From Cellulomonas fimi (GTDB lineage: Bacteria > Actinomycetota > Actinomycetes > Actinomycetales > Cellulomonadaceae), in the NCBI RefSeq assembly GCF_028527925.1, contig NZ_JAPESW010000002.1:1-64000 (forward strand): a stretch of DNA of 64,000 nucleotides, given 5' to 3'. Below, piece after piece: positions 25,809 to 38,028 of the stretch. The position numbers and the translations under genes were made by a program. The stretch's first letter is position 1; the number at the start of each line of letters is the position of its first letter. The notes below the pieces were generated by a model. It did not search any database and was not told the DNA's origin. It saw only the letters and a list, made by a program, of their open reading frames with translations.

Positions 25809-26477
25809 TCAGGCCCGCTCGTCCCCCGCCTCGTGCACCCAGCGGGCGATCTGCACCCGGTTCGTCGCGTCGAGCTTGGTGAGGACGTTCCCGACGTGCG
25901 TCTTCACGGTCGCGACGCCCAGGTGCAGGGCCCGCGCGATCTCGGCGTTCGACATGCCGGCGCCGACGGCCTCGGCGACCTCGCGCTCGCGGTCGGTCAG
26001 CGTCGCCAGGAGCGCGCGGGCCCGCTCGCGCGGCGGGTCGCCTGCGGGTGCCGCCGTGACGGCGGCGATGAGCTGCGACGTCACGCTCGGCGACAGCATG
26101 GGCTCGCCCTGCGCGACGCGGCGGACGGCCGCGACCAGGTCGGGCGGCGGGGTGTCCTTGAGCAGGAACCCCGCCGCCCCCTGGCGCAGCGCGGTGAGCA
26201 CGAGGTCGTCGGCGTCGAACGTCGTGAGGACGATGACGCGCGCGCGGGAGCCGAGGTCGCGCAGCCGCCGGTGCGCGGCCAGCCCGTCCATGCGCGGCAT
26301 CCGGACGTCCATCAGGACGACGTCGGGCGCGGTGCGGACGACCACGTCGACGCCCTGCTGGCCGTCGGCCGCCTCGCCCACGAGCTCGAGGTCGGGCGCG
26401 CCGCCGAGGATGAGCCCGAGACCGGTGCGCACGAGCGGGTCGTCGTCGACCACGACGACCCGGACCGCGGCCGTCAT
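25809..26477 (-). CDS. NarL/LuxR-type response regulator
   Basis: 222 aa. The receiver domain (residues 1-120) has acidic VVVDDDPLV and the phospho-acceptor Asp in VVLMDVRMPRMDG. The C-terminal LuxR HTH is LTDREREVAEAVGAGMSNAEIARALHLGVATVKTHV. It is coupled by an ATGA overlap to the histidine kinase upstream, which is its expected partner. Regulated genes are unknown. Confidence 0.96.
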   Translation of the reverse strand: MTAAVRVVVVDDDPLVRTGLGLILGGAPDLELVGEAADGQQGVDVVVRTAPDVVLMDVRMPRMDGLAAHRRLRDLGSRARVIVLTTFDADDLVLTALRQGAAGFLLKDTPPPDLVAAVRRVAQGEPMLSPSVTSQLIAAVTAAPAGDPPRERARALLATLTDREREVAEAVGAGMSNAEIARALHLGVATVKTHVGNVLTKLDATNRVQIARWVHEAGDERA

Positions 26478-27727
26478 GCCGCCCACGGCAGACGTGCGCG
26501 CACCACGAAGGTGCCGTCGGGCTGGTAGCCGTGCTCGAGCTCGCCACCGGCGAGCGTCGCGCGCTCGGTGAGCCCGACGAGCCCGACCCCGGGCCGGTGC
26601 CCCTCACCCGTGGTGAGGAGCGCACGGTTGCGGACCTCGACGGCGAGCTCGCCGCCCGGCACGCCCGCCAGCACGACCTCGACCGGCTGACGCGGCGCGT
26701 GCTTGCGCGCGTTCGTGAGCGCCTCCTGCACGACGCGGAAGGCCGTGCGGGACACCGACGCGGCGAGGTCGCGCGCGGCCTCGGGTGCGAGGCCGTCCGT
26801 GTCGAGGACGACCTCGGCGCCCGCCTCACGGGCCTCCGCGACGAGGGCGGGGATCTCCTGCAGCGTCGGCTGCGGCCGCTCAACGGCGTCGGGCTGCGAC
26901 GGGTCGCGCAGGACGCCGAGCACGTCGCGCAGCTCGGCGAGCGCCGCGTGCGCGGCCCCGGCGATCGTGCCGGCCGTCTCGACGACCTGCTCGCGCGACA
27001 GGTCGTCCCGGTACGCGAGCGCACCGGCGTGCAGCGCGACGAGCGAGATCCGGTGCGCGAGGACGTCGTGCATCTCGCGCGCGATCCGCGTGCGCTCCGC
27101 CTCGCGCGCGACCTCCGCGGCGAGCGCCCGCTCGCGCTCGGCGGCCTGCGCGCGGGCGTGCAGCGACGCGACGAGCTCGCGCCGCGTCGCGATGCCGTGC
27201 CCGGTGCCCACGGTCACGGCGAGGACGAGGACGCCGATGAGGATGTCGGTGAGGTGCGTGACGGGCGAGGTGTCCGTCGACCACACCCGCGGCACGTGGA
27301 CGAACGTCGAGTAGAGGGTCGCGGCGAGCCACGTGAGCCCGACGACGACGAGCCAGCGGCCGCGCCGCCACGTCGCGAGGGACACGATCGCGAACGTCGC
27401 GGGCCCGACGGCGACCACCGAGACGGCGGTCGCCGCGGTCGCGGCCACCGCGACGGCGAGCGGGTGGCGCCGGCGCAGCGGCAGGAGCGCGAGCGTGACG
27501 ACGCCCAGGGCGAGGTCGAGCAGGATCGCGCCGCCGACGACCTCGTCGGGCGGGCGTGCCGCGGTCTCGCCGACCGCGTCGGGCATCGCGAGCGTGATGA
27601 CCTGCGCCATCCACAGCGCGACACCCAGCCCCGCGGCCAGCAGGTACCGCCACGCGCGCGACCACCCGCGCCAGCGCGGGTGCAGCCAGACGTCGGGCGT
27701 CGGCGGCGCGGCGACGACGGAGGACAT
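26474..27727 (-). CDS. Sensor histidine kinase (HisKA_3 type)
   Basis: 417 aa. The N-terminal third has about five membrane segments. The dimerisation/phosphoacceptor box is REMHDVLAHRIS with H220, and the ATPase domain has ALTNARKHAP and PGVGLVGLTERATLAGG. It is the DesK/NarX-like class that pairs with LuxR-type regulators, and such a gene overlaps its 3' end. The ATG at 27727 is chosen; a GTG seven codons upstream is possible. Confidence 0.95.
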   Translation of the reverse strand: MSSVVAAPPTPDVWLHPRWRGWSRAWRYLLAAGLGVALWMAQVITLAMPDAVGETAARPPDEVVGGAILLDLALGVVTLALLPLRRRHPLAVAVAATAATAVSVVAVGPATFAIVSLATWRRGRWLVVVGLTWLAATLYSTFVHVPRVWSTDTSPVTHLTDILIGVLVLAVTVGTGHGIATRRELVASLHARAQAAERERALAAEVAREAERTRIAREMHDVLAHRISLVALHAGALAYRDDLSREQVVETAGTIAGAAHAALAELRDVLGVLRDPSQPDAVERPQPTLQEIPALVAEAREAGAEVVLDTDGLAPEAARDLAASVSRTAFRVVQEALTNARKHAPRQPVEVVLAGVPGGELAVEVRNRALLTTGEGHRPGVGLVGLTERATLAGGELEHGYQPDGTFVVRARLPWAA

Positions 27728-27841
27728 GGCAGCCAGCGTAGAGGCCACGGCCCTTGCGCAGGTCAGCCGTCGGACTGGTCCGTCTCCACCCTTGTGCGGA
27801 GGCCGTCCGGGTGCACGGCGTCGGGGGCGAGCGCGTCACCG

Positions 27842-28267
27842 TCAGCCCAGCGCGGCGCGCGAGCGGCGGTCGTTCTCGCGCTGGATGGCGTCGACGAGCT
27901 CGGCCTTGGTCATGCGCGAGCGTCCGCGCACCTCGAGCTCGGTCGCGACGTCGTAGAGGTGCGCCTTGGACGCGTTCGCGTCGACGCCGCCGGCCGTCGG
28001 TGCGTCGCTGTCGAGCCCGCCCTCCTCGGCCCGCGGGTCGGACGGCCCGTACTCCTCCTTGGGCCGCCAGCTGTCGCCGACCTTCTCGTGCGTGTGCTTG
28101 AGCGCGGCGAACGCGACGCGGTACGCGCGCTCCTCGTCGCCGCCGTACTGCTCGAGCGCGGCGTCGTGGGCGTGCGCGAACGTCCGCTGGGCCTTGCCCC
28201 CCGAGCGCTGCAGCGTGCTGGGCAGCTCGTCGGGGATCGGGTCGCCGTTGCGCTTCGTCTTGGGCAC
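27842..28267 (-). CDS. ChaB / Rho N-terminal-domain protein
   Basis: 141 aa. Residues 1-75 match ChaB-type proteins ([47 protein letters not shown] in part). Residues 105-135 match the Rho N-terminal/SAP-like motif ([30 protein letters not shown]). It probably binds nucleic acid or another protein; function unproven. GTG at 28267 has AAGGAG at good spacing. It is divergent from the pentapeptide gene. Confidence 0.88.
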   Translation of the reverse strand: MPKTKRNGDPIPDELPSTLQRSGGKAQRTFAHAHDAALEQYGGDEERAYRVAFAALKHTHEKVGDSWRPKEEYGPSDPRAEEGGLDSDAPTAGGVDANASKAHLYDVATELEVRGRSRMTKAELVDAIQRENDRRSRAALG

Positions 28268-28425
28268 GGTGCGGCTCCTTCGGCGTCGTCGGTCCGACCT
28301 CCATCGTGCGGCCGCGGCGGTCCGGCCGCACCGCGGCGGAGCGTCGTGCCGCCCGCATGCATGCCCGGGTCCTCGCCGCACGCCCGCGGGTAGGCTCGCG
28401 CGGTCGGACGGCGGGAGGTGACGGC

Positions 28426-29274
28426 ATGGCGGCGGCGCCCGACGGCAGGACGGTCCTCGACCTGCGTGCCGACTGCGCACGCTGTGCGGCGCTCTGCTGC
28501 GTGGGCCTGCCCTTCCAGCGTTCCGCGGACTTCGCGTTCGACAAGCCCGGCGGCGTGGCGTGCCGCAACCTGCGCGACGACCTGCGGTGCGGCGTCCACG
28601 CGCAGCTGCGCGAGCGCGGGTTCGCCGGGTGCACGGTGTTCGACTGCTTCGGCGCCGGGCAGCACGTGACGGCGGCGTTCGAGGGGCGGGACTGGCGCGA
28701 CGGCCCGGACGTCGCGGGGCCGATGTTCGCGGCCTTCGGGGTGCAGCGGCGGCTGCACGAGCTCGCGTGGTACCTCGTCGACGCGGTGGACCGCCCCGTC
28801 GACGCCGCGCTGCGGGACGAGGCCCGGGCTGCGCTCGCCCGCGTCACCGCGGTGGCCGACGCGGCACCGGACGCACCCGCGCGGAGCGACGTCGACGACC
28901 TGCACGCGTCCGTCGTCGACGTGCTGGGCCGTGTCAGCGCGGCGGTGCGCGGTGCGGCGCGCCGGTCGCTGCCCGGACGGCGACGCGACCGGAGACGGGC
29001 CGACCTGGTCGGTGCACGGATGGGCGGCGCGGACCTGCGCACCGTGGACCTGCGCGGCGCGTGGCTCATGGGAGCCGACCTGCGGGGTGCGGACCTGCGT
29101 CTCGCGGACCTCGTCGGCGCGGACCTGCGTGGTGCGGACCTGCGCGGCGCCGACCTGTCCGACGCCCTCTTCGTCACCGGTCCGCAGGCGGCCGCGGCGC
29201 GCGGCGACGCGACGACGCGACTGCCCGGACGCGTGCGCCGTCCCACGCACTGGACGGCCGCGCCCACGCGCTGA
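28426..29274 (+). CDS. Pentapeptide-repeat protein with N-terminal cysteine motif
   Basis: 282 aa. Residues 15-32 hold C-A-R-C-A-A-L-C-C, like the CxxCxxxCC metal-binding motif of YkgJ-type proteins, with further Cys (VACRN, RCGV, GCTVFDC). A helical middle leads to a C-terminal right-handed beta-helix of A(D/N)LxG repeats ([19 protein letters not shown], about residues 190-248). The repeats are also visible in the DNA (28995-29160). The ATG at 28426 follows GGGAGGTGA. Function unknown. Confidence 0.85.
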   Translation: MAAAPDGRTVLDLRADCARCAALCCVGLPFQRSADFAFDKPGGVACRNLRDDLRCGVHAQLRERGFAGCTVFDCFGAGQHVTAAFEGRDWRDGPDVAGPMFAAFGVQRRLHELAWYLVDAVDRPVDAALRDEARAALARVTAVADAAPDAPARSDVDDLHASVVDVLGRVSAAVRGAARRSLPGRRRDRRRADLVGARMGGADLRTVDLRGAWLMGADLRGADLRLADLVGADLRGADLRGADLSDALFVTGPQAAAARGDATTRLPGRVRRPTHWTAAPTR

Positions 29275-29432
29275 CCTGCAGCGACGGCGTGTCACGTCCG
29301 ACACGCCGGGCGAACCGGGGGCGGCTCCCCCGCACGGGCGAGCGCCCGGGACTGAGGTCACACGTGCGCCAAGACCCGCCGCTCTACGTTCGAAGAACGA
29401 GCAAAGGGTTTCCGCACGAGCCGAGGAAGACC

Positions 29433-32096
<2,664 letters not shown>

Positions 32097-32105
32097 CCCC
32101 ACGCC

Positions 32106-32145
32106 CCCGGACCGGACGCGGAAGCCGACCCCCGTCCGGTCCGGG
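32106..32145. terminator. 13-bp perfect hairpin after hppA
   Basis: CCCGGACCGGACG (32106-32118) pairs exactly with CGTCCGGTCCGGG (32133-32145). It lies between convergent hppA and the histidine kinase gene and probably acts in both directions. Confidence 0.6.
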
Positions 32146-32186
32146 CCCGTCCCGTCGCGCGCCGCCGAGCCCTGGGCACCGTTGCG

Positions 32187-33536
32187 TCAGCCCGGCAGCC
32201 GCACCTCGGCGCGCAGGCCGCCGAGGGTCGCGTCGGCCAGCACGACGTCCCCGCCCTGCTCGCGGGCCATCTCGCGGGCGATGGCGAGTCCCAGGCCGCT
32301 GCCGCCCGCCTCGCGCTCGCGGGCGTCGTCGAGGCGGACGAACCGCTCGAAGACGCGCTCGCGGTCGCCGGCCGGGACGCCCGTGCCGTCGTCCTCGACG
32401 ACGACCGACCCGTCGGCGACGGTCACGACGACGCGCGACGCGGCGTGCCGCAACGCGTTGCCGACGAGGTTGCGCACGACCCGGCCGGTCGCGACGGCGT
32501 CGCAGCGCGCGTGCCCGGCACCGTGCACCTCGACGGCGACCGTCGACGACGCGCCGGTCTCGCCGTCGACCACGTCGGCCACGAGCGCGGCCAGGTCGAC
32601 GTCCTCGGTACGCAGCGGTGCGGACCCGACGCGGGCGAGGAGCAGCAGGTCGTCGACGAGCGACTGCATGCGCGCGGCCTCGCGCTCGGCGTCCGCGACG
32701 ACCTCGGTCTGCGGGTACGCGTCGGGGTGGGCGCGCGCGACGTCGAGGGTCGCGCGCAGCGACGCGAGCGGGGACCGGAGCTCGTGCGCGGCGTCGGCGA
32801 CGAAGGACCGCTGCCGGGCGGCGCTGGTCTCCAGGCGGTCGAGCATGTCGTTGAGCGTGCGGGCCAGCGCGGCGAGCTCGTCGTCGACGGGCGGCACCGG
32901 GAGCGAGCCGGAGCCGCCGGTGCGGGCGACGTCGGCGGCGGCGCGGCGCAGCTCGTCGACGGGGCGCAGCGCGCGGCCGATGACGGCCCAGATCGTCGCG
33001 GCGAGCAGCGCGGTGAGGACGGGCACGACGACGACGAGCGCGAGGCGCAGGGCACCGACCAGCCCGCGGACCTCGTCGAGCGGCACGGTCGCGACGGCCA
33101 CGACCGGCTCGCCGCGGTAGGTCGCGTTGCGCAGCGCGACGCGTGCGTCGGGGTCGTAGCCGCTGTCGGTCGTGGTGGAGACGATCACCTCGCCACCGTG
33201 CGGGCGCAGCGCCGCCAGGGTGTCGGCGGGCAGGACGGGCAGCGTCCTGGACGCGTTCGCCGACGACGCGAGCACGCGCCCGTCGGCGTCGAGGAGCTGC
33301 GCGATCTCCCCGCGCTCGGCGACGGGCAGCGGGTCGGGGACGCGGTCGGCGTCGGCGAGCTCGGCCACGGTGTCGACGCGGTCGCGCACGGTCTCGTCGA
33401 GCGCGGAGACCCGGCCCGCGGACAGCACGGACGTGAGCACGACCGCCCCGACGGCGAGCGTCACCATGAGCAGCCCGGCGGTGAGCGCGGTCAGCCGCAG
33501 CCGCAGCGACCCGCGCCAGACCCGTCGGCGCGCCAC
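32187..33536 (-). CDS. Sensor histidine kinase (HAMP, HisKA)
   Basis: 449 aa. One membrane helix at about 14-36, an extracellular sensor (40-160) and a second helix (about 168-190) lead to HAMP, HisKA (ADAAHELRSPLASLR, H251) and HATPase with NLVGNALRHA, DDGTGVP and GGSGLGLAI. It is the orthodox EnvZ/PhoR-like class. It begins four bases after the response regulator gene ends, so both are one operon. Confidence 0.96.
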   Translation of the reverse strand: MARRRVWRGSLRLRLTALTAGLLMVTLAVGAVVLTSVLSAGRVSALDETVRDRVDTVAELADADRVPDPLPVAERGEIAQLLDADGRVLASSANASRTLPVLPADTLAALRPHGGEVIVSTTTDSGYDPDARVALRNATYRGEPVVAVATVPLDEVRGLVGALRLALVVVVPVLTALLAATIWAVIGRALRPVDELRRAAADVARTGGSGSLPVPPVDDELAALARTLNDMLDRLETSAARQRSFVADAAHELRSPLASLRATLDVARAHPDAYPQTEVVADAEREAARMQSLVDDLLLLARVGSAPLRTEDVDLAALVADVVDGETGASSTVAVEVHGAGHARCDAVATGRVVRNLVGNALRHAASRVVVTVADGSVVVEDDGTGVPAGDRERVFERFVRLDDAREREAGGSGLGLAIAREMAREQGGDVVLADATLGGLRAEVRLPG

Positions 33537-33540
33537 GGCG

Positions 33541-34194
33541 TCAGCCGGCCACGCGGTACCCGGCACCGCGGACCGTCGCGACCGTGTCGCGGCCGAGCTT
33601 GCGGCGCAGGTAGCCGACGTAGACCTCGACGACGTTGACGTCCTCGCCGGTCCCCTCCCACACGTGGTCGCGGAGCTCGACCTTGCCGACGACGCGGTCG
33701 GCGTGCCGCATGAGGTACTCGAGCAGCGCGAGCTCGCGCACCGTGAGGACGACCTCCTCACCGCCGCGCGTCACGGTCCGGGCCGACGGGTCCAGCACCA
33801 GGTCCCCGACGGTCAGCACCGCGGGCCGCACCTGCGGCGGGCGGCGCAGCAGCGCGCGGAGCCGGGCGACGAGGACGACGAACGCGAACGGCTTCGTCAG
33901 GTAGTCGTCGGCGCCCACGTCGAGCCCGTCGGCCACGTCGTACTCGCCGTCCTTCGCCGACAGCAGCAGCACGGGCGTGAAGACGTCCTGCGCGCGCAGC
34001 GCCGTCACGACGTCGTAGCCGTTGCGGCGCGGCAGCATGATGTCGAGCACGATCGCGTCGTACTCGTGGTCGAGGGCCATCTGAAGGCCGGTCTCGCCGT
34101 CGTGCGCGACGTCCACCGCGAAGCCCTCCGCCGACAGGCCGCGGTGCAGCGCGCTCGTCAGCCCGCGCTCGTCGTCCACCACGAGTACCCGCAC
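33541..34194 (-). CDS. OmpR-family response regulator
   Basis: 217 aa. The receiver starts RVLVVDDERG and has the acceptor Asp in AIVLDIMLPRRNGYDV and Lys in LTKPFAF. The DNA-binding winged helix ends LRRKLGRDTVATVRGAGYRV. Its partner kinase follows directly. It is divergent from the LolA-like/ABC exporter operon, which it may control; the 95-base space between them would hold the site. Confidence 0.96.
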   Translation of the reverse strand: MRVLVVDDERGLTSALHRGLSAEGFAVDVAHDGETGLQMALDHEYDAIVLDIMLPRRNGYDVVTALRAQDVFTPVLLLSAKDGEYDVADGLDVGADDYLTKPFAFVVLVARLRALLRRPPQVRPAVLTVGDLVLDPSARTVTRGGEEVVLTVRELALLEYLMRHADRVVGKVELRDHVWEGTGEDVNVVEVYVGYLRRKLGRDTVATVRGAGYRVAG

Positions 34195-34289
34195 GTCGGC
34201 AGCATGCCACCCGCCGCACGCCGGGGGGGCACCCGGCGAACGGAGTGCGTCTCAGGATGCCCACAGGGGGCGTGGCGCACAGTGGTCTC

Positions 34290-35552
34290 ATGACCGAGAC
34301 ACAGCCCACCCCGCAACCGGCGGCCCCGGCACGCCGGTCCCTGTCCCCCCGAGCCCGGTGGGCGGTGCCCGCCGTGGCTGCCGTCGCCGTCGGTGCCGCC
34401 GTCATGGGCCCGCCGCTGTTCGCGAGCGCGGGCGACGACGGACTGCCGCCCGTCACGCCCGAGGAGCTCGTCGCGAAGGTCGTCGAGAAGGACGCCCCCG
34501 CCCTGTCCGGCACGGTCGTCTACACCGCACGCCTCGGCCTGCCGTCGATCCCGTTCGGCCCGGGCGGCGCGAGCGCCGACCCCGTGAACCTCATGTCCGG
34601 CTCGTCGACGCTGCGCCTGTGGTCCGACGGCGAGCAGCGGTCGCGTGTCGCGCTGCTCGGAGCTGCGTCCGAGTACTCGGTCGTGCACGACGGAGACGAG
34701 GCGTGGACGTACTCGAGCGACGACGACGAGGTCGTGCACTACACGGTCGACCCGGCCGACGCCGCGACGCTCGAGAAGCTCGCGACCGAGGGTCCCGCCG
34801 TGAAGGGCGACCTGCCGACTCCGCAGGACGCCGCCGAGCAGGCCCTCGCCCACGCCCAGGAGCTCTCGACGGTGTCCGTCGACGGCCAGACGACGGTGGC
34901 CGGGCGCGACGCGTACCAGCTCGTCGTCACGCCGAAGAGCACGACGACGCTCGTCGGGCGCGTCGTGGTCGCGGTCGACGCGACCGAGTGGACGCCCCTA
35001 CGCGTGCAGGTGTGGAGCGCATCCGACGACACCGAGCCCGCGCTCGAGGTCGGCTTCACCGACGTGTCCTTCGCGACCCCGTCCGACTCCGTCCTCACGT
35101 TCTCGCCGCCCGCGGGTGCGCAGGTTCGCGAGGTCGTCGTGCCGCTGCCGACCGAGGCCGAGATCGCGGCCGCGGAGCAGGAGCACACCGACGGTGCGCT
35201 GCCGCAGGGCGTCACCGTGCACGGCGAGGGCTGGGACACGGTCGTCGAGCTCAGCGGTGTCGACGTGACCGGCGCGCTGGCCGGCGACCCGAAGGCGCTC
35301 GCCGAGCTCGAGGAGCACGAGCCGACGATCGGGTCGGACAGCGCGCAGGCGCTGCTCGAGGACTTCGGCGGCGACCCGTCGGACAAGGCGGACATGGGCG
35401 AGATCGACCCGTCGGCGCTGCTCGACTCGATCGCGAAGCCCGTCCCGGGCGGGCGCGTGGTGACCTCCGACCTGTTCAGCGTCCTGCTCACCGACGACGG
35501 CCGGGTGCTGGTCGGCGCGGTGTCGCCCGAGACGCTGCAAGGTCTGGCGTGA
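34290..35552 (+). CDS. LolA-like exported protein, DUF2092-type
   Basis: 420 aa. A membrane anchor or signal segment (WAVPAVAAVAVGAAVMGPPLFA, residues 25-46) precedes a lipoprotein-carrier-like beta fold (GTVVYTARLGLP; GSSTLRLWSDGEQRSRVALLG; WTPLRVQVW). A C-terminal part has repeated acidic segments. It resembles the envelope LolA/DUF2092 proteins encoded beside actinobacterial ABC exporters. It is coupled to the ATPase gene by a GTGA overlap, so it may serve that exporter. Confidence 0.82.
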   Translation: MTETQPTPQPAAPARRSLSPRARWAVPAVAAVAVGAAVMGPPLFASAGDDGLPPVTPEELVAKVVEKDAPALSGTVVYTARLGLPSIPFGPGGASADPVNLMSGSSTLRLWSDGEQRSRVALLGAASEYSVVHDGDEAWTYSSDDDEVVHYTVDPADAATLEKLATEGPAVKGDLPTPQDAAEQALAHAQELSTVSVDGQTTVAGRDAYQLVVTPKSTTTLVGRVVVAVDATEWTPLRVQVWSASDDTEPALEVGFTDVSFATPSDSVLTFSPPAGAQVREVVVPLPTEAEIAAAEQEHTDGALPQGVTVHGEGWDTVVELSGVDVTGALAGDPKALAELEEHEPTIGSDSAQALLEDFGGDPSDKADMGEIDPSALLDSIAKPVPGGRVVTSDLFSVLLTDDGRVLVGAVSPETLQGLA

Positions 35553-36544
35553 GCACGACCGTGCTCGACCCCGCGCGGGTCGGTCAGGGGTCCGGTGACG
35601 ACACCGGGCCCCTGGCCGTGCGCACGGAGGGGCTGACGAAGCGGTTCCGCGGCGGGCAGGTCGCGGTCGACGATCTCGCGCTGCGGGTGCCGCGCGGGGC
35701 GGTGTACGGGTTCCTCGGGCCCAACGGGTCGGGCAAGACGACGACGATCCGCATGCTGCTGGGCCTCGTCCGCCCGACGGCCGGCGCGGCGTGGCTGCTC
35801 GACGCGCCCGTCCCCGAGGCGTCGGCGTCGGTGCTGCCGCGCGTGGGCGCGCTCGTCGAGGGTCCCGCGTTCCACCCGTACCTGTCGGGCCGGGACAACC
35901 TGGCCCGGCTCGAGGCCGCGGACGCGACGGCCGACCCGCGCACCGCCGACCGCCGCGCCGCGGAGGCGCTCGACCGCGTCGGTCTCGGCGCCGCGGCCGA
36001 CAAGCGGTACCGCCAGTACTCGCTCGGCATGAAGCAGCGGCTCGGGCTGGCCGCCGCTCTCCTGCGCCCGCGCGACCTGCTGGTGCTCGACGAGCCGACG
36101 AACGGCCTGGACCCGCAGGGCACGCGCGAGGTGCGGCACCTGGTCCGCGAGCTCGCGGACGCCGGGACGACCGTGCTGGTGTCGTCGCACCTGCTCGCCG
36201 AGATCGAGCAGGTGTGCACGCACGTCGGGATCATGCGCGCGGGGCGCATGGTCCTGCAGGGCGACCGGTCCGTGCTCGTGGCGCGCGGGGCGTCGCGGCT
36301 GCGGGTCACGACGACGACCGGGCTCGCGGGTACTGCGGCGCGTGTGCTCGACACGCTCGGGCTCGACGAGGTCGCGGTCGACGGGCTGCAGGTGGACGCG
36401 CTGCTCGGCGACACCGCCCCCGAACGCGTGTCGGCGGCGCTCGTCGCCGCGGGCGTCGACCTCGTCGGGTTCGAGGTGCGGCACCCCAGCCTGGAGGAGA
36501 TCTTCGTCGAGCTGACCGGGGAGGGTTTCGATGTCGCACGCTGA
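35549..36544 (+). CDS. ABC transporter ATP-binding protein
   Basis: 331 aa. Walker A is FLGPNGSGKTTTIRML, the signature YSLGMKQRLGLAAAL, Walker B LLVLDEPTNGLD and the H-loop VLVSSHLL. Subfamily as in CcmA/DrrA-type drug or lipid exporters. It overlaps the LolA-like gene by four bases and its partner permease by 14 bases. Confidence 0.95.
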   Translation: MSTTVLDPARVGQGSGDDTGPLAVRTEGLTKRFRGGQVAVDDLALRVPRGAVYGFLGPNGSGKTTTIRMLLGLVRPTAGAAWLLDAPVPEASASVLPRVGALVEGPAFHPYLSGRDNLARLEAADATADPRTADRRAAEALDRVGLGAAADKRYRQYSLGMKQRLGLAAALLRPRDLLVLDEPTNGLDPQGTREVRHLVRELADAGTTVLVSSHLLAEIEQVCTHVGIMRAGRMVLQGDRSVLVARGASRLRVTTTTGLAGTAARVLDTLGLDEVAVDGLQVDALLGDTAPERVSAALVAAGVDLVGFEVRHPSLEEIFVELTGEGFDVAR

Positions 36545-37448
36545 CGCCGCACCGACCGCCGCACCGTCCGGCGTCACCACCACGTCGGCGGCCGTCGCGA
36601 CCGCCGCGCCGCCGCTGCGTCCCGTGCGCGGCGCGTTCGGCCGCCTGCTGCGCAGCGAGCTGCGGCTCGTGCTGGGCCGACGCCGCAACCTGGTGCTGCT
36701 CACCGGCCTCGGCGCGGTCCCGCTGCTGCTCGGGCTCGTCGTCTTCTTCACGCGCGACACCGCGATGGCCGGCGAGGGGCCGGGCTTCATCGGCCGCGTC
36801 ACGGAGAACGGGCTGTTCCTCGTCGTCGCGTCGGTCTTCGTCTGCCTGCCGTTCCTCCTGCCGCTCACGGTCGGCATCGCGTCGGGCGACGCGATCGCCG
36901 GCGAGGCGTCGACCGGCACGCTGCGCTACCTGCTCGTCACGCCCGTCGGGCGCAGCCGCCTGCTGGTCGTCAAGGCGATCGGCGCGCTCGCGTTCGTCGC
37001 GGCCGCGGTGCTGGCGATCGCGGTCGTCGGGCTCGTCGCGGGCGCGCTGCTGTTCGGGCTGCGGGACGTCGTGCTCCTCTCGGGCGACACCGTGCCGCTC
37101 GCGGCGGGTGCGCTGCGCGTCGCAGGCATCGTCGCGTTCGTCGGGCTGTCCATGACCGGGCTCGTCGCGGTCGGGCTGTTCTTCTCGACGCTCACGGAGG
37201 TCCCGGTCGGGGCGATGGCGGCGACGGTCGTCGTCGCGATCGTGTCCGGGGTGCTCGACACCCTCCCCGCGCTCGACGCGATCCGGCCGGGCCTGCTCAC
37301 GCACCACTGGCTCGACTTCGCCGAGCTGCTGCGCATCTCCCCCGACTGGGGCGTGGTGCTCGGCGGTCTCGGGGTGCAGGCCGCGTGGGTCGCGGTGTTC
37401 GCGTCGCTCGCGTGGGCGCGCTTCACGACGGCCGACGTGTCGTCCTGA
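36531..37448 (+). CDS. ABC-2 type permease
   Basis: 305 aa with about six helices after a Thr/Ala-rich N-terminus. [23 protein letters not shown] and [27 protein letters not shown] are typical of ABC-2 permeases. It overlaps the ATPase gene by 14 bases, with the ribosome binding site GGGGAGGG inside that gene. The set exports an unknown substrate, possibly a peptide or lipid. Followed by a strong hairpin. Confidence 0.93.
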   Translation: MSHADAAPTAAPSGVTTTSAAVATAAPPLRPVRGAFGRLLRSELRLVLGRRRNLVLLTGLGAVPLLLGLVVFFTRDTAMAGEGPGFIGRVTENGLFLVVASVFVCLPFLLPLTVGIASGDAIAGEASTGTLRYLLVTPVGRSRLLVVKAIGALAFVAAAVLAIAVVGLVAGALLFGLRDVVLLSGDTVPLAAGALRVAGIVAFVGLSMTGLVAVGLFFSTLTEVPVGAMAATVVVAIVSGVLDTLPALDAIRPGLLTHHWLDFAELLRISPDWGVVLGGLGVQAAWVAVFASLAWARFTTADVSS

Positions 37449-37456
37449 CCCGGTGC

Positions 37457-37492
37457 GGTCGCGGGCGTCCACGACGCGGGACGCCCGCGACC
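37457..37492 (+). terminator. Terminator hairpin after ABC permease
   Basis: GGTCGCGGGCGTC (37457-37469) pairs exactly with GACGCCCGCGACC (37480-37492) around a 10-base loop, nine bases after the permease stop. Confidence 0.65.
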
Positions 37493-37519
37493 GCCGGAAG
37501 CAGCACGGTGCCCGGACGG

Positions 37520-37527
37520 TTGACAAT
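37520..37527 (+). promoter_or_regulatory. Candidate luxS promoter element
   Basis: TTGACAAT lies 34 bases before the luxS start. It reads either as a consensus -35 (TTGACA) lacking a clear -10, or as a GACAAT -10 hexamer as often seen in actinobacteria. Visual evidence only. Confidence 0.3.
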
Positions 37528-37560
37528 GGTGTCCCCGGATCGTCCGACAGGAAGCGTGCC

Positions 37561-38028
37561 GTGAACCAGCCTCGTATGAACGTCGAGTCGTTCAACCTCG
37601 ACCACCGCACCGTCGCCGCGCCCTACGTGCGCCTCGCCGACCAGAAGGTCCTGCCCGCGGGTGACGTGATCCAGAAGTACGACGTGCGCTTCACGCAGCC
37701 CAACAAGGGGCACCTCGAGATGCCGGCCGTGCACTCGCTCGAGCACCTGTTCGCCGAGCACTCGCGCAACCACTCCGACCGCGTCATCGACTTCTCGCCG
37801 ATGGGCTGCCAGACCGGCTTCTACCTGATCCTCCAGGGCGAGTGGGACTACGACGACGTGCTCGGGCTCGTGCAGTCGACGCTCGAGGACGTGGTGGAGG
37901 CGACCGAGGTGCCCGCTGCCAACGAGGTGCAGTGCGGCTGGGGCGCGAACCACACGCTCGAAGGTGCGCAGGAGGCCGCGCGCACGTTCCTCGCGGAGCG
38001 CGCCGGCTGGAGCACGGTGACCGCGTGA
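37561..38028 (+). CDS. luxS: S-ribosylhomocysteine lyase (AI-2 synthase)
   Basis: 155 aa. Converts S-ribosylhomocysteine to homocysteine and the autoinducer-2 precursor DPD. The metal site H58-x-x-E61-H62 (HSLEH) and Cys125 (QCGWG), and catalytic Cys83 (MGCQTGFYL), are all present. The GTG at 37561 follows AGGAAG; an ATG at 37576 is an alternative. It overlaps the nucleosidase gene by GTGA. Confidence 0.97.
   Translation: MNQPRMNVESFNLDHRTVAAPYVRLADQKVLPAGDVIQKYDVRFTQPNKGHLEMPAVHSLEHLFAEHSRNHSDRVIDFSPMGCQTGFYLILQGEWDYDDVLGLVQSTLEDVVEATEVPAANEVQCGWGANHTLEGAQEAARTFLAERAGWSTVTA

Noticed and set aside
28995..29160. DNA repeats in the pentapeptide gene
   Set aside because: They reflect the protein repeat, not a mobile or regulatory element.
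29387..29399. CGTTC-GAA-GAACG palindrome before hppA as a LexA-type SOS box
   Set aside because: Half-site order and spacing do not match the actinobacterial CGAAC-N4-GTTCG box.
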